Origin: Planctomonas deserti
GTDB lineage: Bacteria; Actinomycetota; Actinomycetes; Actinomycetales; Microbacteriaceae
Direction of reading: 5' to 3'
Assembly (NCBI RefSeq): GCF_003067705.1
Contig: NZ_QANL01000002.1
Location: 62,001-126,000, forward strand
Length of the DNA stretch: 64,000 nucleotides
Shown in pieces: positions 43,844-52,924 of this stretch (position 1 is its first letter; each line of letters opens with the position of its first letter). The notes under the pieces were generated by a model, which had not been told where the DNA came from, ran no database searches, and saw only the letters and a list, made by a program, of their open reading frames with translations. The translations under genes and the position numbers were made by a program.

Positions 43844-46800
43844 ATGCGTCCCAGAGTCACTGCAATCCTCGTCGCTCGCGACGCGGCCTCGCACCTACCC
43901 CGAACCCTTGAGGCCCTCGCGGCGCAGACCCGCCCCGTCGACCGGCTCATCGCCGTCGACCTCGACTCCAGCGACTCGTCCGCCGACCTCATGGCGGCCT
44001 TCCCCTCCGTGCAGGTGCTATCCGCGCCGGGGACCCTGTCCTTCGGTCAGGCGATCGAGGCGGCCATCCGCGTTGCCGGTCAGCCCGAGTCGGATGACGA
44101 GTGGCTGTGGCTGCTTGCAGCCGACAACGCGCCGGACCCGGACGCGCTCGCCGCGCTCCTCGGGGCCGTCGAGGTCGCGCCATCCGTCGCCGTCGCCGGA
44201 CCGAAGCAGATGTCCTGGGACGACCCGGCCTACATCCACGAGTTCGGCGAGACCATCACCACGCTCGGCGCCTCCGTGCCGATCATCGACGGCGAGCTCG
44301 ATCAGGCCCAGCACGACAACCTGAGCGACGTGCTCGCCGTCGCGGCGGGCGGCATGCTCGTCCGGCACCGCCTGTGGCGACAGCTCGGCGGGTTCGACCC
44401 GGGCCTGCCCGCGGTGGACGACGCCCTCGACTTCTGCGTGCGGGTCCGGCTCGCCGGTCACCGCGTGCAGCTCGTGCCGTCCGCGCGCATCGCCTCGGCC
44501 GGGGAGCGCGCGCCCGGCACCGCGCACCTCGGCGCCCACACGCCGCGCCGCAGGCGGGTCCGCCTCGCCCGCACGGCCCAGCTGCACCGCAGGCTGGCAT
44601 ATGCCCCGGCGGTCATGGTCGTCGTCCACTGGCTCTCCCTGCTGCCGCTCGGGGTGCTCCGCGCCCTGCTGCAGATGGTGCGCAAGCACCCGACCGCCGC
44701 ACCCGGGGAGGTCCGGGCGGCGCTCGCCGTCGCGTTCTCCGGCCGCAGCGTGCCCGCCGCCCGCCGCCGGATCGCGGACCACAAGACCGTCGGCTGGTCC
44801 GCCATCGCCCCCCTGCGGCAGCCCCTCACCGCGGGCAGGCGGCGCCGCATGCTGGCTCGCGAGCAGTACCGCGCCGCGCACGCCGTCCGCACGCACGGCA
44901 TCGCGTTCTTCTCCACCGGCGGCGCCTGGGTCGTGCTCGGCGCGATCGTGCTCGCCGCCGTGCTCTTCGCCCCCCTTCTCGGCGCGACCGCGGTGCGGGG
45001 CGGTCCGTTGCTCCCGCTGAGCCCGACGGTGGGGGAGCTGTGGTCCCACGTGGGCTACGGCTACCGCGACACCGCCATCGGGCTCGTCGGTCCCGCCGAT
45101 CCCTTCGCCGCCCTCCTCGCCGTGCTCGGCACGCTCACCTTCTGGGAGCCGTCGAGCAGCATCGTGTACCTCTTCCTCGCCGCCCTGCCGCTCGCCGCCC
45201 TCGGCGCCTGGTTCGCCGCGACCCGCCTCACCGCGCGTCCCTGGCTGCGCGCCCTGGCCGCCTTGCTGTGGGTGCTCGCGCCCTCCTTCCTCGTCGCGCT
45301 GCAGACCGGTCGGCTTTCCGCCGTGCTCGCCCACCTGATGCTGCCGTGGCTGTTCTTCGCCGGGCTGGCCGCCGCCCGCTCCTGGAGCGCTTCCGCCGCG
45401 ACCGCTCTGCTGTTCGCCGCGATCGGCGCGGCCGCCCCCTCCCTCATCCCGCCGCTGCTCGTCGTCTGGCTGCTCGCCCTGGCCACCGGTGGCCGCCGGC
45501 TCCTGCACATCCTCGCCGTCCCCGTGCCGCTGGCCGCGCTGTTCGCTCCGCTCGTGTGGTTCCAGGCGAGCCGGGGCGACTGGCTCGCGCTGCTCGCCGA
45601 TCCCGGCGTCCCCGTGGCGTTCCGGCCGGGCAGCAGCTGGTCGCTCGCCATCGGCTACCCCGCGGGCACGCCGGCTCACCTCGCCGACCTGCTCGCGGGC
45701 GTTGGCCTGGCCGGCGCGGACGGCGCCGCGCTCGGCACCGTGCTCATCGCGCCGCTCGTGCTGGTCGCCCTCGCCACCCTCCTGCTGCCCGGCGCCGCTC
45801 GCGGGATCGTTGGCCTGGTCATCGCCGTGCTCGGCTTCGCGACGGCCGTGCTCGTCAGCCGCGTCTTCGTGGCCTTCACCGGCTCCGACGCCGTCGCCGT
45901 GTGGCCGGGGTCCGCGCTCAGCCTCGCCTGGCTGGGTCTCGTCGGCGCCGCCATCGTCTCGCTCGGCGCCGTGCGCCGGGGCGCGATCGCGCCCGCTCTC
46001 GCCGCGGCTGTCGGCGCGCTCGTGCTCGTGCTGCCGGTCCTGCTCGCGCCCGTGCTCGGCACGTCCGTCGTCCGGGCGAGCGACGGCCGCACCCTTCCCG
46101 CCTTCGTCACCGCCGAGGCGGTCGCCCGGCCGGGCATCGGCACCCTCGTCCTCCGGCCGACTCGCGACGGTGGTCTCGCGGCCGAGCTGCAACGCGGATC
46201 CGGTGACACCCTCGACGAGCAGACGACCCTGACCTACACGGCCACGGAGGAGGGGCCCGGCGACCGGCGCCTCGGCCTGCTCGCCGTCAACCTCGGCTCG
46301 CGCAGCGGCCTGGACGCCTCCCCGGAGCTCGACGACCTCCGGGTGGGCTTCGTGCTGCTCGAGCCCGCCTCCTTCCTCGGCCGCTCCGACCCCCGCGCGG
46401 CCGACCAGGTCGAGGCTCGCGTCTCGGCCGCCCTCGACGAGAACCCGCTCCTCACCCGCGTCGGCGACACGTCCTCCGGGGTCCTCTGGCGATACCCCGC
46501 CGCGGACGAGCTGCCGGGGACCTGGCCGGAGGAGCCGGGCAACACCGACACCCCGATCGGCCTCGGCGTGCTCACGATGCAGGCGCTCGTGTTCGGGCTC
46601 ACCCTGCTGCTCGCCATCCCGACCGGCGGCCTCGTGACCAGCGGGCGCCCGCTGCCCGAGGTGCGGCGGCGCACCGTCGACGCGGACACCCGCGCCGACG
46701 ACGACGCGCCGCGGGCGGACGACGACAGCGTGCTCGACGTGTACGTCGACGAGCCGACCGGGCAGGCGCTCGAGCCGGAGGAGATCGGCGACATCCCGCA

Positions 46801-46879
46801 GGTCGACGACGTGCCGCCCGTTCTCGGGGTCCACCGGCCCGAGGTGACGAGCGGAACCGGGAGGGGGAACGATGACTGA
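43844..46879 (+). CDS. Glycosyltransferase family 2 fused to a large multi-pass membrane domain
   Basis: A 1011-residue protein. Residues 1-240 form a GT2 domain (VTAILVARDAASHLPRTLEA, DLDSSDSSADLM, WLWLLAADNAPDPDALA with an atypical ADN in place of DxD). Residues ~255-750 carry about twelve membrane helices, followed by an external-type domain (~750-900), one more helix (LTMQALVFGLTLLLAIPTGG) and a cytoplasmic acidic tail (RADDDAPRADDDS). Such fusions occur beside whiB and DUF5719 genes in many actinobacteria and lack a defined substrate. ATG 43844 follows TAAAGT by 8 bases. The next gene starts 8 bases inside this one. Confidence 0.82.
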   Translation: MRPRVTAILVARDAASHLPRTLEALAAQTRPVDRLIAVDLDSSDSSADLMAAFPSVQVLSAPGTLSFGQAIEAAIRVAGQPESDDEWLWLLAADNAPDPDALAALLGAVEVAPSVAVAGPKQMSWDDPAYIHEFGETITTLGASVPIIDGELDQAQHDNLSDVLAVAAGGMLVRHRLWRQLGGFDPGLPAVDDALDFCVRVRLAGHRVQLVPSARIASAGERAPGTAHLGAHTPRRRRVRLARTAQLHRRLAYAPAVMVVVHWLSLLPLGVLRALLQMVRKHPTAAPGEVRAALAVAFSGRSVPAARRRIADHKTVGWSAIAPLRQPLTAGRRRRMLAREQYRAAHAVRTHGIAFFSTGGAWVVLGAIVLAAVLFAPLLGATAVRGGPLLPLSPTVGELWSHVGYGYRDTAIGLVGPADPFAALLAVLGTLTFWEPSSSIVYLFLAALPLAALGAWFAATRLTARPWLRALAALLWVLAPSFLVALQTGRLSAVLAHLMLPWLFFAGLAAARSWSASAATALLFAAIGAAAPSLIPPLLVVWLLALATGGRRLLHILAVPVPLAALFAPLVWFQASRGDWLALLADPGVPVAFRPGSSWSLAIGYPAGTPAHLADLLAGVGLAGADGAALGTVLIAPLVLVALATLLLPGAARGIVGLVIAVLGFATAVLVSRVFVAFTGSDAVAVWPGSALSLAWLGLVGAAIVSLGAVRRGAIAPALAAAVGALVLVLPVLLAPVLGTSVVRASDGRTLPAFVTAEAVARPGIGTLVLRPTRDGGLAAELQRGSGDTLDEQTTLTYTATEEGPGDRRLGLLAVNLGSRSGLDASPELDDLRVGFVLLEPASFLGRSDPRAADQVEARVSAALDENPLLTRVGDTSSGVLWRYPAADELPGTWPEEPGNTDTPIGLGVLTMQALVFGLTLLLAIPTGGLVTSGRPLPEVRRRTVDADTRADDDAPRADDDSVLDVYVDEPTGQALEPEEIGDIPQVDDVPPVLGVHRPEVTSGTGRGNDD

Positions 46880-48401
46880 GCACCCACGCCTGCGCCGCGG
46901 CGCCCGCATCGGCGGGGGCGTGCTGGGCCTCGCCGTGCTCGGCGGCGTCGTGGCCGCCGGGACGATCCTTCCCCTGCCCGCCGTCGACCGGACCCCGCCG
47001 TCCTCCCTCATCACGCCCGAGGCGACGGGTCAGCAGCGTCTCTGCCCGGGCGGCCTGATCGGCATCGGCGCCGGCGGCAGCGCCACCGCGACGTCCTTCC
47101 TCGCGTCCCCGAGCGCCACCGCGGGCACCTCCACGGGGGAGGGCCCCGGGGTGAACCGCATCGCCGTGCCGGACGTCGCCTCCGAGGGCGGCCCCGACGG
47201 CTCGCCCTTCGTGCTCACCGCGCCCGGCACCGCCGAGGGCGATCCTCTGCTCCTCGCCGGCGGGCAGTCCCAGGTCGTGAACGCCGGTGAGAGCGTGGGC
47301 TTCTCGGCGACCGCCTGCGCCGAGGCCAGCAGCGACGGCTGGCTGGCCGCGGGCTCCACGGTCGTCGGCCGCACGAGCATCCTGCTCCTCAGCAACCCGT
47401 CGGCCGTCACGGCGACCGTCGACCTCACCATCTTCGGCGAGGAGGGGCCCGTCAGCGCGCCGGGTTCCGCGGGCATCTCCATCGTCGCCGGGGCGCAGCG
47501 CATCATCCCGCTCGCCGGCCTCGCCCCCGACATCGCGTCGCCCGTCGTGCGCGTGCAGAGCACGGGGGGACAGGTCGTCGCGGCGCTCCAGTCCAGCGTC
47601 GTCCGCGGCCTCGAGCCCGGTGGCGTCGAGCTCACGGGCCTCACGGCGGGACCCGGCCTCACCCAGGTGCTGCCCGGGCTGCGGGTGTCCGCGGCGGCCG
47701 GGGACGCGGCGGTCGACCCGGCTGCCCCGCCTGCTCCGCCCGAGGCCGGCGGCGACGCCGCCGCCGGGGGAACGCCGCCCGCGCCGGCCGAGGAGAGCGA
47801 CGGATCGGACACCGAGACCGCGCTGCGGGTGTTCGTGCCCGGGAACGAGGACGCGGTGCTCACGATCGGCGTGCGCGCCGAGGCGGGGTCCGCGGGTGCG
47901 GGCCTGTCCTTCCCGTTCGAAGCGCCGGCCGGCCGCGTGACCGACATCCCCTTCACCGAGGACCTGGCCGAGGGCCTGTACACCGTGACCGTCGAGTCGA
48001 CGGTGCCCGTCGTCGCGAGCGCGCGGTCGAGCACCGGCGGCGGCGCAAGCGCGGTGGACCTCGCCTGGTTCGTCGCGCCGTCCGGGCCCGTCTCCGGCGA
48101 GACCCTGGTGGCCGTACCGCAGGGCCCCGACCCCCGCGTGCACCTCCTCAACCTCGGGGACGCGCCTGTCCAGGCCGTTCTCACCCCCGCGACGCCCGCG
48201 GCGGAGGGTGCGGCGGAGATCGTCGTGGACGTGCCCGCGGGCGCGCCCGTGAGCGCCCCGGTGGTCGCGGGCACCGTGTACCGGCTGTCCTCGCCGGAGC
48301 CGCTGTTCGGATCCGTGACGTTCCTCGGCGACGGTCAGCTGTCGGCCTTCCCGATCAACCCCGGCAACCCCTCGGCCAGCCCGCTCCGCGTCTACCCGTA
48401 G
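46872..48401 (+). CDS. DUF5719-family membrane-anchored extracellular protein
   Basis: A 509-residue protein with one N-terminal membrane anchor (GGVLGLAVLGGVVAAGTILP) and a long Ala/Gly/Val-rich extracellular region of beta-type repeats (for example TSILLLSNPSAVTATVDLTIF, HLLNLGDAPVQAVLTPATP) with a Pro/Ala-rich insert near 275-310. This matches the DUF5719 family as I know it. It overlaps the giant GT2 protein by 8 bases, so the two are coupled and may work as one system: the GT side may modify a polymer or this partner. The function is unknown. Confidence 0.78.
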   Translation: MTEHPRLRRGARIGGGVLGLAVLGGVVAAGTILPLPAVDRTPPSSLITPEATGQQRLCPGGLIGIGAGGSATATSFLASPSATAGTSTGEGPGVNRIAVPDVASEGGPDGSPFVLTAPGTAEGDPLLLAGGQSQVVNAGESVGFSATACAEASSDGWLAAGSTVVGRTSILLLSNPSAVTATVDLTIFGEEGPVSAPGSAGISIVAGAQRIIPLAGLAPDIASPVVRVQSTGGQVVAALQSSVVRGLEPGGVELTGLTAGPGLTQVLPGLRVSAAAGDAAVDPAAPPAPPEAGGDAAAGGTPPAPAEESDGSDTETALRVFVPGNEDAVLTIGVRAEAGSAGAGLSFPFEAPAGRVTDIPFTEDLAEGLYTVTVESTVPVVASARSSTGGGASAVDLAWFVAPSGPVSGETLVAVPQGPDPRVHLLNLGDAPVQAVLTPATPAAEGAAEIVVDVPAGAPVSAPVVAGTVYRLSSPEPLFGSVTFLGDGQLSAFPINPGNPSASPLRVYP

Positions 48402-48523
48402 GGGGGGCGCTCCCGTGCGCGTGTGCGCATGTGGGTGCGGGTGCGGGTGCGGCGAGCCTGCGATCCGCGGCGATCCTGCGATCCGCACATCGGCCGGGCG
48501 CCGGCGGACCGGTGAGGCGACGG
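48402..48523. repeat. Intergenic low-complexity repeats
   Basis: Three copies of gtgcgg (about 48434-48452) are followed by two 12-base copies of cctgcgatccgc (48457-48468 and 48475-48486; 18-base period). It lies between convergent gene ends. Confidence 0.5.
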
Positions 48524-48973
48524 CTAGAAGTGGCGGAACCGGTCCGGGGCGATGTCCCACGGGTCCTTGCCGAGCAGTTCGGCCACGGCCCGGAGCACGC
48601 AGCTCTCGATGAGCATGCGCAGGTGGATCTCGTCGTGGCGGTGCAGGCGCGCCAGCCGCTCGATGGGCAGGCGGTACAGCACGATCCGGCGCTGCTCGTG
48701 CGAGACGCTCCACCGGTCGATGCCGTCCGAGCCGCGCAGCGCGATGGGGAGCGCGCCGACCTCGAAGCGCACGTCGGCGAGCTCGTCCGGCCAGGCGCCG
48801 CGGAGGTACTCGGCGGTGGCCGCGACGGTCATCTCGAACAGGTCGATGCGGCTGCGCAGCATCGGCAGGTGGGGACCGGCGACGGAGGAGCGCATGCCGC
48901 GACCGTGCCGGTCGCGGAACGCTCCGCGGACGGGAGGGACGGCAGCGGTGACGCTGCGCCGGGGTCGGGCCAT
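48524..48973 (-). CDS. Zincin_1-family (metallopeptidase-like) protein without HExxH motif
   Basis: A 149-residue protein in the position of mycobacterial Rv3259, next to DUF3499. The overall pattern (FEVGALPIALRGSD, RRIVLYRLPIERLARL) fits the small zincin family. Where the family has VHEIAHHFG, this protein reads VLRAVAELLGKDPWDI, so the zinc-binding histidines and catalytic Glu are absent. It is therefore likely not a peptidase. ATG 48973 lies 6 bases after TACCAT (minus 48985-48980), indicating a leaderless mRNA. The N-terminus is basic. Assignment to the family rests on position and partial similarity. Confidence 0.7.
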   Translation of the reverse strand: MARPRRSVTAAVPPVRGAFRDRHGRGMRSSVAGPHLPMLRSRIDLFEMTVAATAEYLRGAWPDELADVRFEVGALPIALRGSDGIDRWSVSHEQRRIVLYRLPIERLARLHRHDEIHLRMLIESCVLRAVAELLGKDPWDIAPDRFRHF

Positions 48974-49117
48974 GACTCCATGGTAGGCGCGGCGGACGAC
49001 ACCGGCGTGCTCGGCGGTCCCGTCGGTGGGGCCGGGCGACCGCGGGAAGCACGGATGCGGGGGCGCCCCGCACGCCTTCCCGGGCGCGGGCGCATCCGTG
49101 GGTATGGTGGGGGAGAA

Positions 49118-49339
49118 ATGATCAATCGGCCGTGCTCCCGCGTCGCCTGCGCCCACTACGCGACGACAACCCTCACCTACGTCTACGCCGATTCGATGGC
49201 CGTGCTCGGTCCGCTGAGCACCAAGGCCGAGCCGCACAGCTACGACCTGTGCGACAAGCACGCCGAGCGGCTGTCCGCGCCTCAGGGCTGGCAGATCGTG
49301 CGGCACGTCGTGATGGGTGATGTAGGTTTCGGAGCATGA
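49118..49339 (+). CDS. DUF3499-family small protein
   Basis: A 73-residue protein of the DUF3499 family, found across actinobacteria beside manB. Typical elements are CSRVACAHYATTTLTYVYAD and LCDKHAERLSAPQGWQ; the three Cys plus His suggest a metal-binding knuckle. The function is unknown. ATG 49118 follows gggggag; TATGGT lies 9 bases before that. The frame is open far upstream, but the conserved N-terminus starts at this ATG. Its stop overlaps the manB start by 4 bases (ATGA). Confidence 0.88.
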   Translation: MINRPCSRVACAHYATTTLTYVYADSMAVLGPLSTKAEPHSYDLCDKHAERLSAPQGWQIVRHVVMGDVGFGA

Positions 49340-50760
49340 AATCGGACCCCGTCGCGGACCTGAACGCCATCGTCAAGACCTATGACGTTCGGGGCCTCGT
49401 GGGGAAGACGCTCACCGAGGACATCGTCGAGGCGCTCGGCGCCGGCTTCGCCGACGAGCTGGGTGCCGCGGGCGCCGAGATCGTCGTGGGCCACGACATG
49501 CGCGACTCCTCGCCGGAGTTCTCCGCCGCGTTCTCGCGCGGCATCCGGGCGCGTGGCGCATCCGTCGTCGCCATCGGCCTCTGCTCGACGGACGAGACGT
49601 ACTTCGCCTCGGGCCACCTCACCGCTCCCGCCGCCATGTTCACGGCGAGCCACAACCCCGCGACCTACAACGGCATCAAGTTCTCCCGCGCGGGCGCCCA
49701 GGGCATCAGCCTCGAGACCGGCCTCGCCGCGATTCGGGACCGGGCCGCGGCGTTCCTGACGGACGGCATCCCGACCGCTGAGACGCCGGGCACCGAGCGC
49801 CGGCTCGACGTGCTGGGCGACTACGCCGCGTACCTGCGCTCGCTCGTCGACCTGTCCGGCATCCGGCCCATCCGCGTGGTCGTGGATGCCGGCAACGGCA
49901 TGGGCGGCCTCACCGTCCCGGCGGTGCTCGGCACAGAGGCCGGCCTGCCCGCGCTGCCCATCGAGATCGTGCCGATGTACTTCGAGCTCGACGGGACGTT
50001 CCCGAACCACGAGGCGAACCCGCTCGAGCCGAAGAACCTCGTCGACCTGCAGCGCGCGGTCGTCGAGCACGGCGCCGACCTCGGCCTCGCGTTCGACGGC
50101 GACGCGGACCGCTGCTTCGTCGTGGACGAGCGCGGCGAGGCGGTGACGCCGTCCGCGGTGGCCGCGATCGTCGCCCTGCGCGAGATCCAGCGCGAGCGGG
50201 CCAGCCACCCGGACGCCGAGATCACCGTGCTGCACAATCTCATCACCTCGAACATCGTCCCCGAGACGATCGAGGCCGCCGGGGCCACCGCGGTCCGCAC
50301 GCGCGTGGGCCATTCACTCATCAAGGACCAGATGGCCGCGACCGGTGCCATCTTCGGCGGCGAGCACTCGGCCCACTACTACTTCCGCGACTTCTGGGGA
50401 GCGGACAACGGCATGCTCGCCGCGATGCACCTGCTGGCCGAGTTCGGCTCGCAGCCGGCGCCGCTGTCCCAGCTGTCCGCCCGCTTTACCCCGTACGCGC
50501 TGTCCGGCGAGATCAACTCGACCGTCGCGGACGTGCCGCAGGCCTACTCGCGCATCGTCGACGCCTACACCGGCATCGCGGAGTTCGACGAGTTCGACGG
50601 CCTCACCGTGACCGGCATCGTGCACGGGGACGAGCCGTTCTGGTGGTTCAGTGTCCGCCCCTCGAACACCGAGCCCCTGCTCCGGCTGAACGTCGAGGCG
50701 GGCTCGCGCGAGCAGATGGAGCGCGTCCGCGACGGCGTGCTCGCCCTCATCCGCGCCTGA
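49336..50760 (+). CDS. manB: Phosphomannomutase/phosphoglucomutase
   Basis: A 474-residue alpha-D-phosphohexomutase interconverting mannose-6-P and mannose-1-P. The active-site serine is residue 105 in FTASHNPATYNGIK. The metal-binding loop is FDGDADRCFVVDE; the sugar-binding loop is GGEHSAHYYFRDF; the phosphate-binding C-terminal loop is RPSNTEPLLRLNVE. Coupled to DUF3499. The product leads to GDP-mannose. The order whiB-zincin-DUF3499-manB agrees with the mycobacterial arrangement. Confidence 0.95.
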   Translation: MKSDPVADLNAIVKTYDVRGLVGKTLTEDIVEALGAGFADELGAAGAEIVVGHDMRDSSPEFSAAFSRGIRARGASVVAIGLCSTDETYFASGHLTAPAAMFTASHNPATYNGIKFSRAGAQGISLETGLAAIRDRAAAFLTDGIPTAETPGTERRLDVLGDYAAYLRSLVDLSGIRPIRVVVDAGNGMGGLTVPAVLGTEAGLPALPIEIVPMYFELDGTFPNHEANPLEPKNLVDLQRAVVEHGADLGLAFDGDADRCFVVDERGEAVTPSAVAAIVALREIQRERASHPDAEITVLHNLITSNIVPETIEAAGATAVRTRVGHSLIKDQMAATGAIFGGEHSAHYYFRDFWGADNGMLAAMHLLAEFGSQPAPLSQLSARFTPYALSGEINSTVADVPQAYSRIVDAYTGIAEFDEFDGLTVTGIVHGDEPFWWFSVRPSNTEPLLRLNVEAGSREQMERVRDGVLALIRA

Positions 50761-50912
50761 CCCGCGGCGGGTACGCCGGGGCGCACGCGTTGCGGTCCCG
50801 GTGACGCGAACGCGGCCCGCACTGTCCCCCAGCTTCTCGGCGGGACGCACGGTGCTGTCGCATGGGGCTCGATGAGTCGCGCGTGGAAGTTCTCCACAGG
50901 GCCAAAGTTCTT

Positions 50913-50941
50913 CATCGAAGAAACTTTCGATGTGGTAGAAT
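50913..50941 (+). promoter_or_regulatory. SOS-box-like palindrome and -10 element before the HNH gene
   Basis: CATCGAA (50913-50919), six bases, TTCGATG (50926-50932) forms a perfect 7-bp inverted repeat. Its core TCGAA-N6-TTCGA has the spacing of the mycobacterial LexA box (TCGAAC-N4-GTTCGA), differing at the inner C/G. TAGAAT at 50936-50941 is a consensus -10, 7 bases before the ATG. The operator would block this promoter. Confidence 0.65.
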
Positions 50942-50948
50942 GTGTGCT

Positions 50949-52409
50949 ATGGGAACCCCGGCAGCCACGCTTCTCCGCACAGCGGACACCGTCGCGCGCC
51001 TGGGCGACTCGCCCGCCGCTTTCGCTCCGCTTCCCAAACAGGATCTGTTGGACGCGCTGCACGCTATCGCGGACCTGCGACAGTGCTGCGACACCTTCTC
51101 GGCCTGGATCGCCGGCGAGCTCAACCGCCGCTCGAGCACGGACCTAGGCTCGGCCGGGTTGGCTCAGCAGGAGGGCTACCGCACACCACAAGCCATGGTC
51201 GAGGCGATCACCGGGACCACGAAGGGTGGCGCGGTGTCGATCGTCGAGGTGGGCAAGATGCTCGCCGAGACAGACGCCGTGGAAACGCTGAAGCGTGAGC
51301 ACCCAGAATTGCCGGCCCCGCCGACCCCCTGGCACGCGCCTATTGCGCACGCGGTCACCGACGGCAAGGTTTCCATCGCGCAGGCGGACGCCATCCGCGC
51401 CGGGCTGGGGCTGCCGACGGACGCGGTGCCAGCCGAGGCACTGTCCGAGGCCGCGGTCGAACTGGTCGAGGACGCCGCCACCCTCACGGCGGCGCAACTA
51501 CACCGCCGCGCGCGACAGCTCCGCGACGACCTAGACGACACCGAGCTCGCGGACCGGGAGAAGGCCCAGCTGGAACAGCAGCACCTCAAGGCGTGGAAGC
51601 GACCGGACGGGATGGTGGAGGGCAAGTTCCTCTACGCACCCGAACCGGGCGCCTTCCTCCTCTCCGTCCTTGACGAGCTCACCAACCCTCGCCGCGGCGG
51701 GCCGCGGTTCGTGAAGGAAGAGGACCGAGAGCGGATCGACGCGATCCTTAACGACCCTCGGCCGACCGAGCGGCTCGCGGCCGACGGGTTCCTCGAACTG
51801 CTGCGCATCGGCGCGGACGCCGACCCAGGACAGGTGTACGGGTCCAGGCGACCCGCGGTCCGGGTGATCGTGACGAAGGAGAGCCTCGACTCCGGCGAAG
51901 GCCACGGCTCGATCCAGGACACCGGCGAGGCCGTGAGCATCGGCACCATCCGCCGCGAGGTCTGCTCCACTGGAACGGTCGCGGTAGTCCTCGATGACAA
52001 CGGCCAGTGCGTGAACGTCGGTCGCGAGCAGCGCCTCTTCACCTCACGCCAGCGCATCGGGCTCGCGGTGAGGGATGGCGGGTGCATGTGGCCGGGCTGC
52101 GACCGACCACCGTCGTGGTGCGAGGCCCACCACATCAACCAATGGAAACGCGACCACGGCAAGACGGACATCGCCGACGGCGTGCTCCTGTGCAAGCACC
52201 ACCACCTGCTCCTGCACAACAACGGCTGGGACATCCGCCGAACCGGCGGGCAGTACACACTGCTCCCGCCGAGGTCGGTCAGCCCGACCCGCGAACCCCG
52301 GCACCTGGCGACGAAGAGCAGAGCGGTCCAGGACTGGAACGCCCGCCGACACCGCCTCCGGGACCGAACCTTGGCGCGCCCTTCTGATTCGGCGTCACCG
52401 GGCGACTGA
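50949..52409 (+). CDS. HNH endonuclease-domain protein with DUF222 (13E12-repeat type)
   Basis: A 486-residue protein. The N-terminal ~320 residues match DUF222 ([46 protein letters not shown]). The C-terminal HNH nuclease domain starts at Cys379 ([19 protein letters not shown], then [13 protein letters not shown] and [15 protein letters not shown]) with the ββα-metal histidines. This is the family of mycobacterial REP13E12 proteins, often multicopy and mobile-like. Codon use is somewhat less GC-biased than its neighbours. ATG 50949 is placed by the TAGAAT box 7 bases upstream. A nuclease or recombination role is expected; no target is known. Confidence 0.93.
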   Translation: MGTPAATLLRTADTVARLGDSPAAFAPLPKQDLLDALHAIADLRQCCDTFSAWIAGELNRRSSTDLGSAGLAQQEGYRTPQAMVEAITGTTKGGAVSIVEVGKMLAETDAVETLKREHPELPAPPTPWHAPIAHAVTDGKVSIAQADAIRAGLGLPTDAVPAEALSEAAVELVEDAATLTAAQLHRRARQLRDDLDDTELADREKAQLEQQHLKAWKRPDGMVEGKFLYAPEPGAFLLSVLDELTNPRRGGPRFVKEEDRERIDAILNDPRPTERLAADGFLELLRIGADADPGQVYGSRRPAVRVIVTKESLDSGEGHGSIQDTGEAVSIGTIRREVCSTGTVAVVLDDNGQCVNVGREQRLFTSRQRIGLAVRDGGCMWPGCDRPPSWCEAHHINQWKRDHGKTDIADGVLLCKHHHLLLHNNGWDIRRTGGQYTLLPPRSVSPTREPRHLATKSRAVQDWNARRHRLRDRTLARPSDSASPGD

Positions 52410-52450
52410 CCATGCTTCGACCTGGACATGTCGCAGAGAAGCCGGCCCGG

Positions 52451-52844
52451 CGGTCCCTGAGCCTGTCGAAGGGACGCGAGGCACCTCAGGTCGCTTCGAC
52501 AGCCTCAGCGACCGCATGCGGAACGTCAGCCCGCTTCGGTGGCCGCACCATCCGCATTCCATCGCTGCTCGCGAAGCTCTCAGGGAACGGCCATCGCAGA
52601 CCCATGAGACCACCCCGGTCCCTGAGCTTGTCGAAGGGACGCGAGGCGCGTTACGTCGCTTCGACAGGCTCAGCGACCGTATGCGAGATGCCCGCGCACC
52701 TCGATGACCGCTGCATCCGTGTTCCGTCGCTGCTCGCGAAGCTCTCGGGAACTACCAGCGCAGATACGGCGGAACCCTCACGGTCCCTGAGCCTGTCGAA
52801 GGGACGCGACGTCCGTTACGTCGCTTCGACAAGCTCAGCGACCG
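52451..52844. repeat. Tandem 165-bp repeats with REP-like palindromes, about 2.4 copies
   Basis: Copies begin at 52451, 52616 and 52781, exactly 165 bases apart, each with the palindrome start cggtccctgagc. Within each, a second arm (begins gtcgcttcgac, ends agcgaccg) lies about 40 bases on. The two full copies also share gtcgctgctcgcgaagctct-type spacer (one with ccatcgctg). The third copy is cut after its palindrome. The same palindrome family occurs at 16275-16342. As 165 is a multiple of 3, the repeats stay open in the ahcY frame but are not thought to be coding. Confidence 0.9.
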
Positions 52845-52924
52845 TGTTCACCACCAGGCCGCGGACCGAAGGCGCCGTCGCCGGTACCACGGAGTACCCA
52901 TCGGTGAGGTGGAAGAATAGCGGG

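Noticed and set aside
52451-52844. 165-bp repeats considered as an insertion sequence
   Set aside because: No transposase, no terminal inverted repeats of an IS and no target duplication; the period and palindromes fit REP-type repeats.
52412-52924. In-frame N-terminal extension of ahcY (171 codons) containing repeated RSLSLSKGR peptides
   Set aside because: It is the translation of the 165-bp REP-type repeats; the conserved AhcY sequence starts after ATG 52925 and a -10-like box lies 6 bases before that ATG.
52700-52924. SAH or SAM riboswitch in front of ahcY
   Set aside because: No recognisable conserved core was found; the region is occupied by REP repeats and the start appears leaderless.
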